Shown here: one piece after another, positions 17,196 to 26,146 of the stretch
Position numbering within the stretch: the first letter of the stretch is position 1
Layout of the letters: every line of letters starts with the position of its first letter
Source of the DNA: Robertmurraya dakarensis
GTDB lineage: Bacteria; Bacillota; Bacilli; Bacillales; Cytobacillaceae
Length of the DNA: 64,000 nucleotides
Direction: 5' to 3'
Assembly: GCF_900156875.1 (NCBI RefSeq)
Contig: NZ_LT707409.1
Span: forward strand, 2,703,057 to 2,767,056
Notes under the pieces: generated by a model
The model's input: the letters and a program-made list of their open reading frames with translations, nothing else
What the model was told of the DNA's origin: nothing
Database searches by the model: none
Translations under genes and position numbers: made by a program

Positions 17196-18272
17196 TTATA
17201 AAATTATTTTTTTCTTCTCCACAATCCCGCGGTAAATTGGGAAAAAGTCTGGATTATATTCATAATTTTTCTTTACCAAGCCTGTTAGATCTTCATACAC
17301 TTCCTGGCAATGAATTTTTTTCCCGATAAAATAGTCATAATGATTGCTATTAGTAAAAGATGCTTTAAAATGAAAAAGCCCATCATCTTCTTGATAGCCA
17401 CCACCTAGGTGAAGAAGAGATGAGCCCTTTGACCGACAAAACTCAATCATAAAATCAAACAGCATATTATTGGGTCTAACATGCAGATAGTCTGTTTTAG
17501 AAGCACCTAGATGATAATGTGAAAATTCCGATCCTACCATCACCATCACAGCAGCAACAATGTTTTGGTTATATTCTGCAAACAATAAATACGTTTTGCT
17601 TTCATTTGTATCCTTAACTTGTTCAATGAAATACGCCTCATCAAAATAATAAAAAGGGCTGGCATGATTTCGATCCATTGTTTCTTTGTACAAGTCCATA
17701 AAAATCCTTATGTTTTCCAAATTATTCTCTGCAAGAAAGCAAGTGATCCCTTTCTTCTTTCCTTTTTTAATATTTCTCTTTACCATTGATGAATAATTTC
17801 TTCTAATCTCTTCTAATGGCAGTGATAAATCGACAGCTGTTGTCTTTCTTATATATTGGACAACCATACTGCTCGCAAAATTCCGCCGGTTATCCTTTAA
17901 TGGATGGAACCTGATTGTTTCAGTAATAACATTATTTTCCCGGCAATATAGGCTGAATTTGTCATAAAAGTTTTGAACATTATCGATGCTTCCCTGTATG
18001 TGGGGGCCTCCGTAGCCATATGGTGTGACGATATCATATAGGCTTTCATCAATAATGGAGATCTTTCTTTTAATAAATGGATAAAAAACCTGTGTTGATC
18101 CTTCCTTATAATAAGCTGCCATTAATTCACCGGACTCATGATTACTCCATAACTTGCCATACTCATATGAATAATAGACATCTAGGTTAGTAAAGGAACT
18201 TGCTGCCCTTTTCCATGAAACTGGGTCTATAATAATACTGAATTCACTGAATTCACTCAATCCTCTCACCAC
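17196..18272 (-). CDS. FemAB/GNAT-like acyl- or aminoacyl-transferase
   Basis: 358-residue protein of the FemAB/lipid II:glycyltransferase-like GNAT superfamily. PYGYGGPHIQG and YSSMVKRNIKKGKKKGITC, then MDLYKETMDRNHASPFYYFDEAYF, and a C-terminal MLFDFMIEFCRSKGSSLLHLGGGYQEDDGLFHFKASF are typical of the double GNAT fold. In polysaccharide loci such enzymes attach acyl or amino-acid groups to amino sugars; acylation of the EpsN product is a reasonable guess, not shown. Start is GTG at 18272 with AGGAAG close to it; the exact start is uncertain. It lies directly between the 53-codon gene and epsN. Confidence 0.8.
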   Translation of the reverse strand: MVRGLSEFSEFSIIIDPVSWKRAASSFTNLDVYYSYEYGKLWSNHESGELMAAYYKEGSTQVFYPFIKRKISIIDESLYDIVTPYGYGGPHIQGSIDNVQNFYDKFSLYCRENNVITETIRFHPLKDNRRNFASSMVVQYIRKTTAVDLSLPLEEIRRNYSSMVKRNIKKGKKKGITCFLAENNLENIRIFMDLYKETMDRNHASPFYYFDEAYFIEQVKDTNESKTYLLFAEYNQNIVAAVMVMVGSEFSHYHLGASKTDYLHVRPNNMLFDFMIEFCRSKGSSLLHLGGGYQEDDGLFHFKASFTNSNHYDYFIGKKIHCQEVYEDLTGLVKKNYEYNPDFFPIYRGIVEKKKIIL

Positions 18273-18290
18273 TTCCTATTTGTTCTATTA

Positions 18291-18452
18291 TTAGTCCTGT
18301 TCGCTTTGTTTAGATAACGCTGTAAGAAACTGTTTCTTTATTTCATTAACGAATTCTACTACTTCCATCATTTCTGATTCCTGGCCTTTTTGATATGTGT
18401 TTAGAAGTATTTCTTGAAAATCCTGTTTTGTTAACTTATCCGAAATATCCAT
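18291..18452 (-). CDS. Small acidic helical protein in the eps operon, unassigned
   Basis: 53-codon frame starting at ATG with GAGGTAGGG properly placed upstream. It begins MDISDKLTKQDFQEILLNT, continues with QKGQESEMMEVVEFVNEI and ends KQSEQD. It is charged, almost certainly helical, with no membrane segment. It fills the only gap between galE and the FemAB-like gene and is in line with the operon, so it is probably translated. I do not recognise a family. Confidence 0.65.
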   Translation of the reverse strand: MDISDKLTKQDFQEILLNTYQKGQESEMMEVVEFVNEIKKQFLTALSKQSEQD

Positions 18453-18474
18453 TTCCCTACCTCATTCATAAAAA

Positions 18475-19524
18475 TCAGTTCATTTTCATGCCGATCCCTT
18501 TCTGATTCTGAGATTCATATCCATTTGGATTTTGGAGCTGCCATCTCCAAGTATCTTCACACATTTCGTGAATATCTCTTTGTGCAGCCCACCCCATTTC
18601 CTTTTCTGCCTTTTTGGCGTTGGCATAACAGACAGCAATATCTCCAGGTCGTCGTTCCACGATTTTATAAGGAATCTTTCTCCCAGACGCTTCTTCAAAT
18701 GCAGAAATCATTTCTAGTACACTGAAGCCCTTACCTGTTCCAAGATTATAAATCTCTACTCCCTTTACTCCTATAATTTTTTCGAGTGCACGAAGATGTC
18801 CTTTGGCAAGATCGACTACATGAATATAATCTCTGACCCCAGTTCCATCTGGTGTATCATAATCATTGCCAAAGACCTTTAACTCGCTGAGTTTCCCGAC
18901 GGCTACCTGCGATATGTACGGAAGAAGATTATTGGGAGTCCCATTTGGATCTTCACCAATCAGCCCGCTTTTATGTGCACCAATTGGATTAAAATAACGC
19001 AAAAGAGCAACACTCCATTCACTGTCAGAAACAAACAGATCTTGTAAAATCTCTTCAATCATCTGCTTGGTTCGCCCATAAGGATTTGTTGCTCCTGTTA
19101 AAAAATCTTCATTGATTGGTACACGTTCTGGTACTCCGTAAACTGTTGCGGAGGAACTAAAAACTAGCTTTTTCACCTGATGCACTTTCATGACTTCACA
19201 TAATCGAATCGTACCCGTAATATTATTTGAATAATACCAGAGCGGCTTTGATACTGATTCTCCAACAGCTTTTAGTCCGGCAAAGTGAATAACTGCATCT
19301 ATATCGTTTTCTTTGAATATGGTATTGATTGTTTCACTATCAAGCAGGTCCGCTTGATAAAAGCTAAATTCCTTACCGGTAATTGTACGAATTCGATTCA
19401 ATGCCTCTGGTTTGCTGTTTGAAAAATTGTCTACAATGACAATCTCATAACCCTCATTTAATAGTTCAATACATGTATGTGACCCAATATATCCAGCTCC
19501 ACCGGTTACCAGGATTTTCACCAT
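18475..19524 (-). CDS. galE: UDP-glucose 4-epimerase
   Basis: NAD-dependent short-chain dehydrogenase that interconverts UDP-glucose and UDP-galactose, supplying galactose for the exopolysaccharide. The NAD-binding motif GGAGYIGSH is at the N-terminus, followed by IHFAGLKAVGES, SSSATVYG, the catalytic YGRTK and the GalE-typical RYFNPIGAHKSG and LPYISQVAVGKL. 349 residues, about 10-15 longer than most GalE because of a C-terminal tail. GGAGGGGAGA precedes ATG. It lies downstream of a terminator-like hairpin after the TolC-like gene. Confidence 0.95.
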   Translation of the reverse strand: MVKILVTGGAGYIGSHTCIELLNEGYEIVIVDNFSNSKPEALNRIRTITGKEFSFYQADLLDSETINTIFKENDIDAVIHFAGLKAVGESVSKPLWYYSNNITGTIRLCEVMKVHQVKKLVFSSSATVYGVPERVPINEDFLTGATNPYGRTKQMIEEILQDLFVSDSEWSVALLRYFNPIGAHKSGLIGEDPNGTPNNLLPYISQVAVGKLSELKVFGNDYDTPDGTGVRDYIHVVDLAKGHLRALEKIIGVKGVEIYNLGTGKGFSVLEMISAFEEASGRKIPYKIVERRPGDIAVCYANAKKAEKEMGWAAQRDIHEMCEDTWRWQLQNPNGYESQNQKGIGMKMN

Positions 19525-19601
19525 TCTCCCCTCCTAACACTAGTTATTTACATCAATATTCCTTTTCCACTTCATTCATGACCCTTTAAGCCAAAATAAA
19601 A

Positions 19602-19626
19602 AAGCCCTATTATGTTAATAGCACTT
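19602..19626 (-). terminator. Terminator-like hairpin between the TolC-like gene and galE
   Basis: AAGTGCTATT and AATAGGGCTT pair on the minus strand (one G-G mismatch, one T:G wobble) around five bases, followed by TTTTTTATTTT. It may end or attenuate the upstream eps transcript before galE. Confidence 0.6.
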
Positions 19627-19644
19627 TTGACTTGTGATTATTTT

Positions 19645-20901
19645 TTAGATATATCCTTTTTCCATTGCTTCAATGGTTTTTATCACGATGTAATTTTGTA
19701 CCTTAGTTTCGAACACTCTTAGCTGCGCTTCCTCTAATTTAAGCTGTGCTTGCTCAAAATCAAATCGAGATACTCTTCCCAGGTTATAGCGAACTTCTAA
19801 AAGTCCAAGATTGACTTTTGTGATTTCTAATTGCCGAACCGCCTCTTGGTACGCAGTGTATGAATTTTCACCATTACGGTATAGCTGCTCAATTTGATTT
19901 CTTAGATCGTTTTCTGTAGCAACAATATTTTTTTCAGCAATGGTAACAAGGTGCTCTTGATTTTCTTTTTCGTATTTTGTCGCTTTTCTTTTTTCATAAT
20001 CCTCATAGGTTTGGTCGCGATTTAAAATAGCATTTTCTAAGTTTTTTTGTGCACTCTTCATCGTTAAGGAATTTTCAATCAATAAAGAAATATCAGATGG
20101 CGTTTCGACCTTTACTGGGTCTATTTCCAATGAATTTATCTTCACTTCCGGATTGTAGGAAACACCAATATCATAGCAAAGTGCTGCAACTGCATAATTT
20201 AAATTCTTTTCTTGCTCTTCTAATTGTTTCTCAGCGTTTTCATGAGCAATCCTTATCTGACGTAATTCCTCCTCAGATACTCTGCCAAACTTATATAGTA
20301 TTTCAAATTTTTCTAGGTTTTTAATAGACGATTGGAATGATTTATTCATATTAACCAGCCAATCTTCCTGCAAGAGAAGATCTGTATAAGCAGTTGTCAG
20401 CATAAGCCGAACCCCATTTTTTGCAGCTTCTTCCTCTAACTGTAGATGCAACTCTCCCGATTCAAATTGTTGAATGGCTAATTCTAGTGCCTTAATCTTT
20501 TCTCTAAGAGCTTCTTGTTCCTCAAGATTATCTTTTCGTTCATCGAATGTATCCTCTTGCTCTCTTAGTTTATCCATACTATTTTTTAAGTCTTTTATTT
20601 GACGTTCAGTTTTTCTATGATCAGTTTTAGTAAGCAAAAAATCGTTTTTACTCATTTCTAATTCAAGCTGCAATACTGCAAGATTTACACTATTTTCCGT
20701 CCCTCTATGAATCACATCTTCTAGAGTTAATTCCTCAACCTTCTCTAGCTGACTTAACTCTTCTGCTACCTCCTTTACTTGTTCTTTATCTGTTATTTGA
20801 TCACCTTCAGCTTCTTCCTGTATCCCACTAGCATGGGCTGTTGCAGCAATCGCTCCAATAACAATTGACACTGCAAAAATCAATGGAAGAATCTTTTTCA
20901 T
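19645..20901 (-). CDS. TolC family-like secreted coiled-coil protein
   Basis: About 418 residues with a signal peptide (MKKILPLIFAVSIVIGAIAA) followed by two long helical repeats typical of the TolC/outer-membrane-efflux fold. The similar segments RIAHENAEKQLEEQEKNLNYAV and FEQAQLKLEEAQLRVFETK are heptad-rich, and both repeats contain the V/T-x-LGLLEVRYxLGRVS-like turn seen in TolC proteins. A Gram-positive cell has no outer membrane, so the role differs; it may form a wall-spanning tube with the HlyD-like lipoprotein of the same operon (inference). Start at 20901 has GGAGAGAAGGAGG; the upstream frame to 20955 is less likely. Confidence 0.75.
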   Translation of the reverse strand: MKKILPLIFAVSIVIGAIAATAHASGIQEEAEGDQITDKEQVKEVAEELSQLEKVEELTLEDVIHRGTENSVNLAVLQLELEMSKNDFLLTKTDHRKTERQIKDLKNSMDKLREQEDTFDERKDNLEEQEALREKIKALELAIQQFESGELHLQLEEEAAKNGVRLMLTTAYTDLLLQEDWLVNMNKSFQSSIKNLEKFEILYKFGRVSEEELRQIRIAHENAEKQLEEQEKNLNYAVAALCYDIGVSYNPEVKINSLEIDPVKVETPSDISLLIENSLTMKSAQKNLENAILNRDQTYEDYEKRKATKYEKENQEHLVTIAEKNIVATENDLRNQIEQLYRNGENSYTAYQEAVRQLEITKVNLGLLEVRYNLGRVSRFDFEQAQLKLEEAQLRVFETKVQNYIVIKTIEAMEKGYI

Positions 20902-21018
20902 CGTTTTAGCCTCCTTCTCTCCAAATATATAAAAGTAATCGATTATAAAAAGCACACTTTCAAGAAAAGGTTCACCTACAAAGGGTTAATAATGTCTAAT
21001 TAATGATTCATAAATTTT

Positions 21019-21435
21019 TTAAACAGAGATCTTTTGCTTAACAATCGTCGACGAAACACCCTTTGTGTATGGAAAATAGACGATTTCCACGCCAACGTTA
21101 TGAAACTTCTTTTCTACTTCCTCAAAGAGAGGATTTCCCCTCCAATCATCTCCATGGAACATTACATCGAATTTATATTCTTCCCATGCAGCTAGTTTAT
21201 CCATTGTCTCCTGGACTACTACTTTATCTACATATTTAATAGCTTCAACAATTTTGATTCTCTGTTCAAAAGGAATTATAGGTAATTTTTTTTTGTAACT
21301 TAATACTAAATCCTCAGTACTCACTCCCACGATCAAATAATTACACTGCTCTTTTGATCTTCTTAGAACATTAAGATGACCGACATGAAATAAATCAAAA
21401 ACACCTGTTGTATAACCCACATTATATTTTTTCAT
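21019..21435 (-). CDS. TagD-like cytidylyltransferase (glycerol-3-phosphate cytidylyltransferase family)
   Basis: 138-residue nucleotidyltransferase with HVGH (17-20) and a C-terminal KGVSSTIVKQ loop, the two sites that bind CTP. TagD-type enzymes form CDP-glycerol from glycerol 3-phosphate and CTP. The CDP-glycerol glycerophosphotransferase encoded four bases upstream would use that product, so together they probably add glycerol phosphate to the polysaccharide. GHGDDWRG-like MFHGDDWRGNP is present. AAGGGGACTTAATCTT precedes ATG. Another alditol phosphate is possible. Confidence 0.85.
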   Translation of the reverse strand: MKKYNVGYTTGVFDLFHVGHLNVLRRSKEQCNYLIVGVSTEDLVLSYKKKLPIIPFEQRIKIVEAIKYVDKVVVQETMDKLAAWEEYKFDVMFHGDDWRGNPLFEEVEKKFHNVGVEIVYFPYTKGVSSTIVKQKISV

Positions 21436-21439
21436 AAGA

Positions 21440-22606
21440 TTAAGTCCCCTTTTTTACAATTTCTTTTTCAATTTTTTGAAGTAAATTTCTGCTGGCATTT
21501 CCATTCTCATACGAATTTATTGTGTCTAATAATTCCAAAATATCTTTTGTATACCTTTCCTGGTTAAAATCATGTATATTATTAACCAAATCCTGCTGGG
21601 TTGTCGCACTTGGAAATGGTAGATCCCTCAAGTTAAAATATAGCTTCCTGTCATTTTTTAGATAGCTTTCTAGATCCGGAACATATAAAAAGCAGGGTTT
21701 TTTAGTTATTAGAAAACTAAACATAACTGAAGAATAATCAGTAATAAGTACATCCGATATATACATTAACTCTTGAACATCATCATAACTAGTTACATTT
21801 CGTATAGTATCCGTATTTTTAATTTCTGATGAAATTGCAGAAAGATGCGGGTGTAATCTTAAAAGTAAAATCCAGTTACCTCCGAATTTCTTCTTTAATT
21901 CGTTTAGTACTTCTTCATAATTAAGGTCATATACAGATATTTTGTTATCTTTCCTAAATGTTGGTGCATATAGTGCAACCTTAACTCCTAAAGGAATATC
22001 GAGTTTTTCAAAAATTTCACTTCTATTTTTTATACCAGTTTTAAAAAATATATCATTTGCTGGTGTACCGTGTTCAAAAATTTCTCCATCATACCAAAAC
22101 GCTTGTTTGAAAATTTTTGTACTATACTCACATCCTGATAATAATAAATCACATTTTAGCGAATCCTTTTTTGCCATCTGTATGTAATGCCTTGGTAGAG
22201 TATCCTCTGCATCTTTTTCTATTTGTTTCAAACGTAAGGAGCTATGCCATGTTTGGATGTAATACTGATTTTTACGCTTGATAAATAAGTCAGTTGTTCT
22301 AAAGTTTGTAATAATTACTTTCGAGGTACAAATCTCATAAAAATATCTTAAAGACATTATCTTCACTTCTTTAAAGCCAGTAATACCTTTTTTTTGTTCA
22401 ATTTCATCAAATGCCCATACGACGTCAAACTTATCTTTGGGATAATTTTTAAGTATATATTCGGAGATGTACTTAGGACTATCACCGTATTGACTGCCAT
22501 AGTAACTAAAAAAGAAAATTTTATTCCTTTTGATCGGGAAACAATGAAAAAAATATATGATTGCAATGGCTGAGGTTTTCTTAAGATTAGTTATTATGCT
22601 GTTCAT
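21440..22606 (-). CDS. CDP-glycerol glycerophosphotransferase family protein (TagB/TagF-like)
   Basis: 388-residue membrane-associated transferase of the teichoic-acid polymerase family. Hallmarks visible: FFSYYGSQYGDSPKYISEYIL, the catalytic-region YIQTWHSSLRLKQIEKDAED, GTPANDIFF, LRLHPHLS and DVLITDYSSVMFSF. It should transfer glycerol phosphate (or a similar alditol phosphate) from the CDP form to a sugar acceptor. Length fits a TagB-like primase or side-chain transferase better than the longer TagF polymerase. Such a gene is not in the standard B. subtilis eps operon. Confidence 0.87.
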   Translation of the reverse strand: MNSIITNLKKTSAIAIIYFFHCFPIKRNKIFFFSYYGSQYGDSPKYISEYILKNYPKDKFDVVWAFDEIEQKKGITGFKEVKIMSLRYFYEICTSKVIITNFRTTDLFIKRKNQYYIQTWHSSLRLKQIEKDAEDTLPRHYIQMAKKDSLKCDLLLSGCEYSTKIFKQAFWYDGEIFEHGTPANDIFFKTGIKNRSEIFEKLDIPLGVKVALYAPTFRKDNKISVYDLNYEEVLNELKKKFGGNWILLLRLHPHLSAISSEIKNTDTIRNVTSYDDVQELMYISDVLITDYSSVMFSFLITKKPCFLYVPDLESYLKNDRKLYFNLRDLPFPSATTQQDLVNNIHDFNQERYTKDILELLDTINSYENGNASRNLLQKIEKEIVKKGT

Positions 22607-22683
22607 TTTGCTTTAACTCCTCTAGTATTAGTAAGTGAACTCCAATCCATACAATGTTCCGGCATTATAAGAGGGATATTTAT

Positions 22684-23718
22684 TCACTGTTTAATAACTA
22701 CCTTTTCTAACATTAAAGGCTTGGGTACAAGTCCTAGTGCCCTCAATATCTTTAGATAAATCAAATATGAAATGTAGAGAGTAGGATGTATCTTAAAAAG
22801 ACACAATTGAATTTTTAGTTGCTTGTCGTCATTAACAGCATTTTTTAAAGTACTGTAATTTTCTTTAATATAGGTTTGTAGCTCATCCCTATATTTTCCG
22901 CCAGCATCCTTTCTTCGATTTACAAGTAGGAGATTATAATGGATCAAACTTGTCTTCAAAATCATCTTTAGGGATTCGTCTTTTAAATCTTGATAATACC
23001 TTTCGATGAAGTTATGTCTCTCCTTTAACCCTTTAATAATGTCTAGATTTCTTGGTGTGTAATTCGCTACTATACTATCACTGCGCTGATAGTAGTAGCA
23101 TAAAGGCTGATTTAAAAGAACAAATGTATGAACCCTTTGCATTACTTGGTGAGCCCAGAAAACATCCTCAAATAAAACCCCTTTTTTAAAAGGAATGTCT
23201 TTAATTAGATTTGTTTTATAAAGCTTTCCCCACGCAAAATTCTTTACTCTTTCATTAATGACTAACTCCTTCATTAATGTTTGATTGTTTAATACAACTG
23301 GAAGGTCTTGTCTTTGATAGTAGCGATTGTCATAAAAAAGCTCATGGTCATGAGCATAATAAAAAGCTGTTTGGACAACATCTGCTCCATACTTTATACT
23401 TGTTTCCACCAATGTTTCAATCATGTTGTGTTCCAACCAGTCATCACTATCAACAAATATCGTAAACTCTCCTGTTGCATACTGCATGCCGTAATTTCTC
23501 GCATCCGATAAACCGCCGTTTTCCTTATGGACCGATAAGATGCGTTTATCATTTTCCGCATAGGCATCAGCGATTTTCCCGCACCCATCAGGAGATCCGT
23601 CATCCACTAAGATAATCTCTAGAATCGGATACGTTTGATTGACGATACTTTCAACACATCTATGAAGATATTTTTCTACTTTGTATATTGGTACAACCAC
23701 GCTTACTTTTGGCAACAT
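22684..23718 (-). CDS. Glycosyltransferase family 2
   Basis: 344-residue GT-A enzyme with SVVVPIYKVEKYLHRCVESIV, EIILVDDGSPDGCGKIAD, GGLSDARNYGMQYATGEF and the metal-binding FVDSDDWLEHNM. The C-terminal third is helical and ends with two basic stretches that may touch the membrane. It resembles EpsJ/EpsH-type transferases of eps operons. It presumably adds one sugar to the lipid-linked repeat; donor unknown. Confidence 0.88.
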   Translation of the reverse strand: MLPKVSVVVPIYKVEKYLHRCVESIVNQTYPILEIILVDDGSPDGCGKIADAYAENDKRILSVHKENGGLSDARNYGMQYATGEFTIFVDSDDWLEHNMIETLVETSIKYGADVVQTAFYYAHDHELFYDNRYYQRQDLPVVLNNQTLMKELVINERVKNFAWGKLYKTNLIKDIPFKKGVLFEDVFWAHQVMQRVHTFVLLNQPLCYYYQRSDSIVANYTPRNLDIIKGLKERHNFIERYYQDLKDESLKMILKTSLIHYNLLLVNRRKDAGGKYRDELQTYIKENYSTLKNAVNDDKQLKIQLCLFKIHPTLYISYLIYLKILRALGLVPKPLMLEKVVIKQ

Positions 23719-23749
23719 AAACTTAACCGCCTATCCTATAGGATCCATA

Positions 23750-24955
23750 TCAACCCAACAGCGAATAAAGCTTTTCAACTTCTTTATTGTTCCCATAGTT
23801 GGTTTTTCTACAATTGTTCGCAAGTTCTTGTCTCCAAGATGGAGTCTGATATGCTTTTTCTATACCCGCAGCTATCCCCTCTACCGACAAATCGGTAATA
23901 TAACCGTCATAACCATCCTTTACCTGACTTTTGGCCGTTGCATAATTCGTGATGACAACAGGCTTCGAGAGAATTTGAGCCTCCGATACCGTCACTGCTT
24001 TCCCCTCATATCTTGAAGGCTGGACATATAGATCAGCTTCTTTCATATAAGGATATGGATTTGTTTTCTTTCCTAACAAGATAAAGCTGTTCTCCAGACT
24101 AAGCTCTTTAATCAATCCTCTTATCTGTACCTCGTCCCCGCCATATCCAACGACATACCAAGAAATATTGTCATACCCTTTTTCCTTTAGCAGCTTCAAA
24201 GCCATAACAGCATGATCGATTCCTTTTGCGTGTGAGAGCCTTGCAACGGTTAGGATTTTAAATCGCTGGTCATTTTCCATCGGGTTTTCAACTGTTTCCT
24301 CTGCCATCTTTCGAATGAATTCTGGTGAAGTAATATTTTCCATGACCATTACCTTTGAACTTAGTTCACAATATTTCTTTAAAAACGACTGTTTGCATGA
24401 CTCCGAAACAGCAGCGATATGATCGAATTTATTCCACATTTTTAAATCCAGCTTCACATTTGTTTCCACTGTAGAATAATCCGTGTGGATCCATGCTATT
24501 TTCTTTTTTGCATTCACCTTTTCACCTACAAAATAATGAGGCCATAAATAACTAATCGCAACATCATATTCAGTATCCATTTTTGGTAAAAACGGCAGTG
24601 CATACTTCCACATCAATTGCATCTGATAATAGCCTGGTTCCGCAGCTTTTGTTATTTTCCCAATAAAATTTGCATGCATTTTCGAAAGTATCCTCGAAAA
24701 CCCAATCCCATATTGTTTATTCTTTAATATCTCTCCTATTGAACTTCTAAAAGTACTATATTGAGGTATTTCCGGAAGTAAATTAGGACCTTTCGGCAGC
24801 AAGGGCAGAAATTCTCCTTCATGTTTAAATAACATAAGATCTACGTCATATTTGTCATAATCGATATGATTAAGCAGGCCGATGAGACTGCGCTCAACCC
24901 CGCCAATTTCCATGTCAAATGTAGAGATCAGAATTCTTTGTTTCTCTTTCATCAT
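23750..24955 (-). CDS. Glycosyltransferase family 4
   Basis: GT-B enzyme of about 401 residues from the chosen ATG. RILISTFDMEIGGVERSLIGLLN opens the acceptor domain; FKILTVARLSHAKGIDHAV, NPYPYMKEADLYVQPSRYEGKAVTVSEAQIL belongs to the donor domain. The frame extends 53 codons upstream into the preceding gene, but that part is the other frame of the transferase before it, so 24955 (or the next Met at 24952) with AGTAGGTG before it is the real start. It is related to the three paralogues at 11.5-15.2 kb. Confidence 0.87.
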   Translation of the reverse strand: MMKEKQRILISTFDMEIGGVERSLIGLLNHIDYDKYDVDLMLFKHEGEFLPLLPKGPNLLPEIPQYSTFRSSIGEILKNKQYGIGFSRILSKMHANFIGKITKAAEPGYYQMQLMWKYALPFLPKMDTEYDVAISYLWPHYFVGEKVNAKKKIAWIHTDYSTVETNVKLDLKMWNKFDHIAAVSESCKQSFLKKYCELSSKVMVMENITSPEFIRKMAEETVENPMENDQRFKILTVARLSHAKGIDHAVMALKLLKEKGYDNISWYVVGYGGDEVQIRGLIKELSLENSFILLGKKTNPYPYMKEADLYVQPSRYEGKAVTVSEAQILSKPVVITNYATAKSQVKDGYDGYITDLSVEGIAAGIEKAYQTPSWRQELANNCRKTNYGNNKEVEKLYSLLG

Positions 24956-24977
24956 CACACCTACTATTTCTCTTTGA

Positions 24978-26108
24978 TTAAGCGTATAACTGTTCCCAAT
25001 CTGAAACATTTCTTTTGATATCAAAACCCTTTTGTGCAATTTGATCGAAAATTTTTTCTTTAGTGGGCCTGATTTTATCAAAAGCTTCTTCAATTGCCTC
25101 TGCCCATAATTCAATCCCTGTATGAAGACTTAAGAACTTCATTAAATCTAAATTCATGTCTGTGCTAATAGGCACCTCCTCTGAGACAACACATGGTGTC
25201 CCAGCACATTGTGCTTCTATCGTTACAATTCCAAAGCCCTCAAATAACGATGGAAAAAGGAAAACATCAAAAGCTTTCATTAATCTAGGAATATCTGATC
25301 TGACACCTATAAAGCGGACCCTTTCAAAAACGCTTAGTGCTTTTGCTTCATCCTCTATTTGTTTCCTTAAAGGTCCATCGCCCGCAAACACGACATACAC
25401 ATTTTTATTTTCTACTAGCAGCCTATTTAAAGTTTTAAGTATAAAAGAATGATTTTTTGATTGAGAAAAGTGTCCAACATGGCCGATTAACTTAGCATCC
25501 ATTGGAATGTGAAGCTCCTCTTTTACACTTCTTTTAGCACCGTCATTCATTTCGATAAATGGCTCTATATCGATACTATTTTTCAACATGTGAATCTTGT
25601 TTTCGTCCACCAATCTTCTCCCAAATAAAAAACGAGCAGCTTCAAAACTGCACGCACAATAATCTGTTGCTGAATACTTAATAATGCTTTTCAAGACTGC
25701 CAGGACTGATTTCTCCTTCAATTGATTACCTTTAGGGTAATGGTTGCTATGAGAGTGACAAATTCTTCTTTGAATACCTGCCATTTTTGCTGCCAATGCT
25801 GGAAAACCACTTTGATAATCTGTATGTGCATGAACAGCAACATAAGGTTCAAGTGACATGATTTTTCTTAATTCTTTTAAATAAGCAACGGGACCGCTAT
25901 GTCCCAAACTGGAAATTCTATAGATCTTGCCCCCTAAGGACGTAATTTCATCATCGTAATCACCTTTATCCTGCCTATGAACAATAAAATCAAATTGAAG
26001 ATGCTCTTTATTAATGTTCCGGTATACATTCATTAAAAGGGTTTCAGCACCGCCTCGATTCATTGCGCTAACAACATGTAAAACACGCTTCAACCTATTA
26101 TTATTCAC
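24978..26108 (-). CDS. epsF: EpsF-like glycosyltransferase family 4
   Basis: GT-B enzyme close to B. subtilis EpsF: KRVLHVVSAMNRGGAETLLMNVYRN, FDFIVHRQDKGDYDDEITSLGGKIY, AVHAHTDYQSGFPALAAKMAG and VCHSHS-like CHSHSNHYP. The donor domain has GHVGHFSQSKNHSFIL and PSLFEGFGIVTIEAQCAGTP. I place the start at the GTG at 26108 because GGGGGTGAT is eight bases before it and the N-terminal length then equals EpsF; ATG at 26117 and GTG at 26120 are alternatives. It follows the epsG-like gene. Confidence 0.88.
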   Translation of the reverse strand: MNNNRLKRVLHVVSAMNRGGAETLLMNVYRNINKEHLQFDFIVHRQDKGDYDDEITSLGGKIYRISSLGHSGPVAYLKELRKIMSLEPYVAVHAHTDYQSGFPALAAKMAGIQRRICHSHSNHYPKGNQLKEKSVLAVLKSIIKYSATDYCACSFEAARFLFGRRLVDENKIHMLKNSIDIEPFIEMNDGAKRSVKEELHIPMDAKLIGHVGHFSQSKNHSFILKTLNRLLVENKNVYVVFAGDGPLRKQIEDEAKALSVFERVRFIGVRSDIPRLMKAFDVFLFPSLFEGFGIVTIEAQCAGTPCVVSEEVPISTDMNLDLMKFLSLHTGIELWAEAIEEAFDKIRPTKEKIFDQIAQKGFDIKRNVSDWEQLYA

Positions 26109-26146
26109 TTTTTTCATCACCCCCTAGATTCTTTATTTCACCCTTC

